A stretch of DNA of 64,000 nt, from assembly GCA_934045075.1 (NCBI GenBank), contig OW203732.1:14176201-14240200 (forward strand), given 5' to 3'. Position numbers and translations under genes: made by a program. Positions 42,101-51,100 of the stretch are shown here, one piece after another; the stretch's first letter is position 1; the number at the start of each line of letters is the position of its first letter. The notes under the pieces are model-generated. The model was not told the origin of the DNA. It did no database searches and was given only the letters and a program-made list of their open reading frames with translations. This DNA comes from Yponomeuta sedellus (Eukaryota > Arthropoda > Insecta > Lepidoptera > Yponomeutidae).

Positions 42101-45100
42101 CTCCCGCCAGATTTTTCGCCGCTGGCCAGCAACATCCCATAAAGAGAAGTTACTGACCAGCGCCCAGGGTGCACCGGCCCTTGCCACTTACCCTTCCCAC
42201 TGGTTCAAGATGAATCAGTAGGAACGGAAGCGGAAGGGCACACGGGAAGGTAATCTGGCATCGCACCCCAAGCTCCCACAGGCCTATCCTAACATACGTT
42301 CTTATTAATTAAAACTTCAAATACTTAATTATTCACACCTATGTGCTGCTCGCTGCCGAAAATCCGCAAAACAAAATTCGGCACACAAAATTGTTCAGCG
42401 CTTAATGGTTGGCACTTGTTCCGATTGTTGTAGTGCTTTCATCACTATCATCCTGTTGATGCCCGCCGTAAGATATTCGCTTCAACGTTAATCCGTTAGA
42501 TTTAAAATGTAATTTCTTCCATCGGATGTGGAGAATATTTCGCAAAGCCTCGAAGTTGGTTTGGCTAATCCTCAGATTCTGGTACGAGAACGACATCCCG
42601 CCGTCTTCGCTATCCCCTGACCAATTGGCCGCTATCCGCAAAGTCACTCTCTCTGGCTTGCTCTGCACCGCTGATGACTCCATCACCAACGTCCAGCCCA
42701 AAGCCTTCGTCGTTGAAGACCCTTACCTGTAAGTTGATTTCTTTATTTACGTTACCTACTTGCCTATGGTTTTACGTGATGAACGGAGTTCCCGTAAACG
42801 TACTTTTTTTTTTCTTTTTGCAAAGTAGTCATAACTTAAAAAAAACAGTCATTGGTACATGCCAGTATCGAACCCAGGACATCGAATGTGGGGCAATCAT
42901 TGTATCGACCATCGCTAACAACGCAACTAGACGTGAGTTTTCAGATACACATTACAATTCATTAGCATTGCAATTTTGTACTGAGTTGGACGGAACCTAA
43001 TATATTTTTTTGCCAGTAAAATAAAGTTGCAAACCAAATCCCAGCCGAGAATACCTCCCTGAATTTTTGTGAGATAATAATTCTCTTACTTAGCTACGAA
43101 AGATCACCCAAATCTGAATGCCAGTATCAATCGTCATCATATCGAGTATACCACTGAAAAACATCATTTAAAACCCTTCATAATTCTCTAGAAACGCAGC
43201 CCAACAATGCTCCCAGCACGCTAAGCTGGAGCTGTCTGCATGGAAGGACGAGACCGGAGCCAAAGCTGCGGAGAGGCTCTCCCAGGACATGCTCTCAACT
43301 GCTCTGGAGAAGGCGAAACAGGAGATGGTCGACAGGAAACGCTTGGAGTACATGCTTTGGGAATCACGTGAGTATTTTCTATGACTTTTTGTATTTCCAA
43401 CTGTCTTCAGTTATTATGACAGACAGATTAACCTATTTTATTTCCTTTGTTACATGGAATAAAATGTTCTGTGTCTATATAACATGATATAACATCACTA
43501 TAAGCCAATTAAAACTGCAGCTACATTTTTGTTATCTATACCGCAATGCTAGTACCAATACTTATGCATGGCCAAGACTTTGGTATGGCAAAAGAATCAA
43601 AAGAATGGCATGAATGCGGTAGAAATTAAGTAGGTCTTAAAAAAGTACCTAGTTTAAAGTTACTTTGAATGGTTTGATAAGCAATAGTTTAATTAGAAAA
43701 CATTGCCGACTGAAAGACGATGTAATGATAAGAATTGAGACAGGAATGTTGCGTTGGTTTGGGCATATGAAGAGGGTGAAGAAAGAAAAATTGTCGAAAG
43801 AAATATGTCAAGTGAATTTGGATGCAAAGGCCGGTAGAGGAAGTCCGGGGTTCGGGGCTCAAATCGGCTTGACAGGTTAAAGTAGTATGCACATAGTCAA
43901 AAATAATTTGTGAGTACATCTTCAGCAAACACTGATATAATCTTCTTCCCAGGTGGCGGAGCCGATCCTAAATCTCCAGTCGGTACAGCTGCCTCATTCT
44001 CCAAGGCCAACAAATACGCGCTGAAGCAAGCCAACACTTCTCTCTTCCTGGAATTCGCTACCAACGAACTGCTCAATTCAATCAACGGAGGCCATCGCAG
44101 GAAACGTCAGATCTTCGGTGACTCGCTGGGATTCGGCACGAATAACGAGTTTGTTGATGCTCTGCAGTCTGTAGATGTTAGCGGCTTTGTGGGACAGGAT
44201 CAGCTTGGTAAGTCTTTATTTATAAACTGGCTATCCATGTAGTACATACAGTAAGTCAAACGTCTTACCTTAGTCAAACGTTAATGACCGACATGTTCAG
44301 AGAATTACCCATTTTAGAAAAAATCCTAAGTGGCAAGTCTGTTACTGTTGATATGACTCCAATAAGGCCAAATTTAGTAGTATGTTTCTTTAAACTTCTG
44401 TGCATGACCATCCTTAACGCGCTTAGAGGTGCTAACTAGCGCCACCAATGGAATAAAAATCATAACTTGTTTTATAATACGTTGTTGGTTCCGAAAAGTA
44501 AACATGATAAATCTTAACCAATATGGACTTTAATAGATTTCCGCCAAAAATGGCCGCTTTTAGCGGAAAACGATTAAAGGCCTTGAATGTTAATACTACG
44601 TTCTAAGCTGTATGCTCAAATATAGTGGTTATTCTAAAAATTGTCATCACAGATATTTTCACCCTAAAAAAAGCGCCTTCAGTTGAAGACTGCACTCCGA
44701 CGAATATTTTTAAAGCGTTTGGTATTTGCCATTGGTATTACCTACAACAATTTTACTAAACACCTTCTGCCTCTATCCAGGGCCAACTATTGAGCCTCAG
44801 TGCGACGATAACGGACAATGTGACGCCGACAGCCCTTTCAGAAGTTACACTGGATACTGCAACAACCTCCGGAACCCTAACCTTGGAAAGAGTTTGACGA
44901 CCTTCGCAAGATTGTTGCCACCTGTGTATGAGGATGGTGAGTCTTATAAACATGTAGGGAATTAATTTGAGATGTGGTAACAAGGAAACTACCTGAAATT
45001 GTTAATAAAACTTGGAGAAACTACAAACAACACGCACTCAGACCTACTTCTATCCATCCCAGACACCTAAGTTCTGCGGGACTATTTGAAGCACCTCTAT

Positions 45101-48100
45101 TAGAATATAGAGGTGCTCTATCCAGACACTCCAAACATCTACAACCCTCAAAAGTAATTCTGTCGTTATTCAGCAGCCTTTAGATTACCACTGAATTCCC
45201 AAGCTTAACCTAGCATTTCTTCCACCAGGCGTCAGCCGGCCCCGCATCAACTCGGTAACTGGCACGCCTCTGCCCTCGCCACGAGTCATCTCCACAGTGA
45301 TCCACCCGGATATTTCTAACCTGCACACGCGATATACTCTCATGGTGATGCAGTTTGCTCAGCTGGTTGACCACGAGCTCACCATGACGCCTATACATAA
45401 AGGTGAGTTTATCTTCACGACATCTTGACTTGAGAAAAGATGGCCAGAGTGGAGTTTTTTTCCGCTGCCTTTTTCTCCTTTTTCGGCCCGAAGGCAGCGG
45501 CCTATATTTCATTGAAGACATTCAGCAATCAGAATGTAAATTCTTTACGTTGAAATAAATTTATTTGATTGATTGACATCTAAAGTGTGATGTCGGCACT
45601 TACTATTGTTGGTTCAGCAACCCTTGATGACAACGACGAACATGATAGACAAAGAAGCTGTCAGAAGTCGCCGATTCAACGCAGACTTTCGATACGACAG
45701 ATCTTGTGTTACCTAATAACGAATCCTCTCCAGCTGAAAGTTGGTACAGTCTCATCTCCACCGTGATTTGACTAAATGTACTCACTAGACCCAATCCAAC
45801 CTTAATATAGGTTTGAAAAATACATCTCAAACCTACTTTCCTAAGCAACTATTGAACCTACCTTCAGGTTTCCACGAGTCCATCCCCGATTGTCGTTCCT
45901 GCGATTCACCGCGCACCGTCCATCCGGAATGCAACCCGTTCCCTGTGCCACGCGGAGACCACTACTACCCTGAAGTCAACGTTACATCCGGCGAGCGCCT
46001 GTGCTTCCCCTTCATGAGGAGTTTGCCTGGACAGCAGCAGTTGGGTAAGACGGATTAGTGTCTTACGGTTGTCTAGATGGTCCAGAACCACTATCATGGC
46101 AAGCGTAGACTCGAATTTTGTCAATGCTTGCTCTAGGTAGACAATCTCTGATCTCGGAGCCAACCGTCAAAATTCGAGTATAAGGTTTCCATGTTTAGGC
46201 TCACGGTAAGCGTAAAACGTAAAAGTGAGTGCCTTAAATCGATCGCAATGCCGATGCAGTGCCCAATAGAATTACTTTTTTTTGGGGAATAATTGTGGCT
46301 CTCTTAATGTTTCATGTTGTTTTCAAACAAGATAATAAAGTTGTATGTTTCCTGAGCGTGAAAGCAGTCAGTGTTAATTCACAAAGGTATAAAAATATTA
46401 AACATGTTTCAATTGGTTTGCAAAGAACGCTTGCAATAAAATTGTATGTGCAATAAAAATTACAAGGTACACAGGCACTTTCCAATATTTCTAACCCTTG
46501 AACCTCTCATATACCCACAAAGCTAAACCTCTCATAGTAGATTTGTGATTTCTTTTGTACAACAGACGACATAACGAATCTACCGTGGAAATTTACAAAT
46601 CTTCTATGGATACTATCGAAAACAAACAAAAGCCTACTATGTCTCAATCATCATTTAACGCGAACCCATCTTCTTGGACCAGGCCCCCGCGAGCAAGTAA
46701 ACCAGAACACCGCCTTCATTGACGGCTCCGTAATCTACGGGGAGAACCCTTGCATTGTGCGTAAACTGCGTGGCTTCAACGGTAGAATGAACGCGACCAT
46801 CCACCCGATTGGAGGAAGAGACTTGCTGCCCCGGACAGATAGCCATCCTGAGTGCAAGACTGTGTCTGGCTATTGCTTCATTGCCGGTAAGTCACTTCTA
46901 GCAACCACGCGAAGACCAAACTCCAACCCAACTGCGGTGACCAAAAGCGTGATGTTTTTGGCTCGTATGTATATGCTACAGTCAAAACTCTTAAACGGTC
47001 AAAACTAGTTTTGACTGCTAAAATCAGTCAAAACTAGTTTTGACTACAGAAAAATAAAATGAAATTCTAATATGTATCCAAAAATGTCGAGTTGGTTTTC
47101 GGTCTTACATGTTCAACCTAACACGCTCCTTCGCGCTCCGCTACGCTACGCGCTTCGTCGCACCTATATTTTTGGTGTCGCAGATTGAGCGATGCATCAT
47201 TTTTCATTTTAGGTGTTTTTACCATTTGGTATTTCAAATATAACCTTTGGACAAAAGTTCTTCTGACTGATTTTAGCAGTCAAAACCAGTTTTGACCGTT
47301 TAAGAGTTTTGACTGTGACATACTCGTATATAAATTTATTCGACTCTATCTCCACTCATATCTCTTTAACCGTACGTGAGAGTTTGAATTACCCGGAACT
47401 ACCAGCTATCAGCTAGAGCCATCCCGAGTGCAAGACTGTGTCTGGCTTTTGCTTCATTGCCGGTAAGTCACTTTTGGCAACCACGCGAAGACCAAACTCC
47501 AAGCCAACTGCGGTGGAGACCAAAAGTGTGATGTTATTGGCTCGTATGTGAATAAATATATCCGATTCTATGTTCTCTCAAATATCTTTAATCGATCGTC
47601 AGAGTTTGATAATAATATCTGATTAGTCGCAGATGATTATAGGCTACATTAAAATGTTACCCGGAACTACCAGCTATTATAAAACCTATTATAACTACTT
47701 GCGTATTATAAAATAAAATCGGCATTATGTATTGTTAGCACACCAATAGAAAATGCCGATTTTATGTTACTTATGTTAAAATTGAATTGAATAAATTTCA
47801 ATAATGACGATAGGTACCTAGCTGTTTTCAGATACACATTCTACAACATAGGGCAAATATCCTAGTACTTGAAAGTATTTCAGTAAAAACGGTTGTTTTT
47901 AGCTGAAATCAATCGTTGCTGTCATCTGATTATGAACTCTTGATCATATTCAAAATCGAGATCAAAACCTACACACTCCAACAATTCCTTCAACCTCTAC
48001 TCCTCTTGCAGGCGACGGGAGAGCCTCAGAGCAGCCGGGTTTGACCGCTCTTCACACCATGTGGCTTCGGGAACACAATCGAGTCGTCGAAGGACTTCGC

Positions 48101-51100
48101 GGTGTCAACCCTCATTGGGACGCCGATCTCCTGTTTGAACACGCCCGTCGTATCGTTGCGGCTGAGTTCACGCATATCATCTATAACGAGTTCCTGCCAA
48201 GACTACTGTCTTGGAACGCTGTTAATTTGTACGGGCTGAAGCTGCAGTCTTCAGGTTAGTGTAGATCAATGTACGGTTCCAGAGGTCCTTCTCGGGCCTC
48301 AGATTTTGATGTGAGAATGTATTGGTCCAACCACAGATCAAGTAAATGTATTTTTTTGTGCAGCAGTAGGTTTCCACGTGTTTCTTCTTTTAATCACGCA
48401 CTGGCATATCCCGTAAGCGGTGGGCAGAGACTCTTCTCTAAGCTGGAGAAAATGCTGGAAGAGAAGAGCTGAAGATCGGGCTCAGTGGCGTGTCTTGGGA
48501 GAGGCCTTTTTCCGGCAGTGGACATACACCGGTTGATGATGATGATGATATCTTGATCTAAAGATTAGTTTCCTTCATTTTAAGCAGTACTCCGATATAT
48601 CAATTTAAGTCATGGATCAAAAGATGACGGTAACCCAATACTTTACTGACCTGATCTTTCACTTCATCTCCAGGCTACTACAAGGAGTACTCCCCCACCT
48701 GCAACCCCTCAATCGTGACCGAGTTCTCCACGGCTGCCTTCCGTTTCGGCCACTCCCTGCTTCGACCCCACCTGCCGCGTCTCTCGCCGAACTTCCAGCC
48801 GGTGGAGCCGCCGATCCTGCTCAGAGATGGCTTCTTCAACACAGACATGTTCATGGCAGTGAGTCTCCTTCTCTATTTTTCTTCTATCTTGGTCTAGAGC
48901 TCTACTGCAGTGGTAGATGCTACCGCATCCTTAGACGAATTTCCAGTTTGTAGAGCTAAGAATCCTGCTCAGAGAAGGCTTCTTCAACACAGACATGTTT
49001 ATGGCAGTGAGTCTCCTATATCCTTTTTTATCTCGGTCCATAGTATTTTAGCAATTGGTAGATTTTACCGCTTTTTTCGACGAAATTCCAGTTTGTAGAG
49101 CTAAGGATCCTGCTCAGAGATAGCTTCTTTAATACGGACATGTTCATGTCAGTGAGTATCTTTCTCTATTTTTTTCTACATCGGTATATAGCTCTACTAC
49201 GGCGGTAGATACTATCGCGTCCTTCATAGAACTTCCAGTTATCAGATCTAAGGATCCTGCCCAGATATGGCTTCTTCAACACGGACATGTTCATGGCAGT
49301 GAGTCTCTCCTTCTATTTTTTCTATCTCAGTCTATAACTCTACTGCGGCTGTAGATTCTAACGCATCCTTCAAAGAACTTCCAGTTATTAGAGCTAAGGA
49401 TCCTGCTCAGAGATGGCTCCTTCAATACGGACGTGTTCATGGCATTGAGACTTTCTCATTTCTCCTAAGACAAAAATACGGTTCCACCAAAACACTCCTA
49501 GAGGCGTTTTATTCTATCTATGGTATTCTATCTATCTACATCTCTTCCTTGTAACGTTTTTGGAGGGTTTTAAGGAGTTGTGTTTTACTAATAATAATAA
49601 TAACTTCCACACAATACAATACTATGCTAACCAGTCAATGGCGTTACAAACAAGGACGTTACATACCCAGACGGAGGTCACTTGTACAAATGTACAGCGG
49701 CCTCCAGTGCGAATCAAACCCACGACCTCTGTCTTGATAGCAAGCTCCTTAACGGCTAAACCAACGAGGCAGTCGATAGATAAAGTTGGTAGATAAATAC
49801 GGCCGTTGCAGGAAGAAACCCGTGCCCTAGCAGTGGGGACATACAAGGGTTGATATCGCTCGATATCAACACAGGGTATGCTAGTGTGGGGCTAGAAGCA
49901 ATGAATGTGCCTGTATGTAAATGTTATGTTATTTTATGCTAGTCTTTTTTTTAAGTAGGACATGTTACACTTAACCCCAGTCACGCCTGATGGTAAGCGA
50001 AGACGGGGTCCACGGTGTTACGTGAATGCCGGTTAACTCTACTTTAGTCTACGGATTTTCAACGATGTGACGGCACGATGCCCACTGTCACGCATCGTTC
50101 CCATGTCTACAATTCATGCTTACCCATTTCCAGCACCCGGCAATGGTGGACGAGCTGATCCGCGGCCTGTCCTCCACACCCATGGAGACCCTCGACCAGT
50201 TCATCACGGGAGAGGTCACCAACCACTTGTTCGAAGACCGCCGCATTCCCTTCTCCGGCGTAGACCTGATCGCGTTGAACATCCAAAGGGCCAGAGACCA
50301 CGGCGTCCCAAGCTACAACAACTACAGAGCTCTGTGTAACCTGAAAAGAGCAGCCACCTTTGAGGACCTGTCCAGGGAGATACCTGATGAAGTGATTGCG
50401 AGGTTGAAGAGAATATACCCGACCGTGGACGATATAGACCTGTTTCCGGGTGGGATGAGCGAGAGACCGCTCCAAGGAGGTCTGGTCGGGCCGACCTTCG
50501 CCTGCGTCATTGCGATACAGTTCAGGCAGTTGAGGAAGTGCGACCGATTCTGGTAAGTTGAAAGAGCATTATTTATCTCCATCATAACTTTGAGCTATAT
50601 ATTTATTTCGTCGTCGTCAGGCTATACTAGTCCACTGCTGGACATAGCCCTCCCCTAAAGAGCGCCACGTTGTGCTAGCGTGGTACCCCCATAGGGGGTA
50701 ATGCCCATAATCCCCACGCTGGGCATGCGGCCTGAGGATCGCATATATTTATTTATGATTTACTATGTGTTTTATTTTATTTATTTATATTTACAGGTAT
50801 TTAGTCTATGTAGTGTACCTATTATTTCTACTTAGGTTATTGTTAAGGGTTTTTGCAGTCTATGTAGTTTATTTTGTACAAGTATATAGACCCGTTTTTT
50901 ACTGCTGCTCAGACTCTCCAAGGTTTGCTGGAAGAAATCTCTTACAGAGATAAGCTCGCCTTTGTACCTACATGTTAGGTACAAAGTAATGTCCTTTTGA
51001 ATGTTTCGTGTGCAATAAACTATAATAATAATAAGTTGAGCGTAGAATTTATTGATTTGGCAAAAAACATTAGTACCTACGGCTCCTATATTACGCGCAC

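Noticed and set aside
41404..42187. Several ORFs of 150-220 codons on both strands as genes
   Set aside because: They overlap in all frames inside a GC-rich retroposon with target duplications; lack of stops is explained by base composition and no domain is visible.
43665..43880. Extra peroxidase exon before exon 12
   Set aside because: The sequence matches the RTE-like LINE and the phases of exons 11 and 12 already agree.
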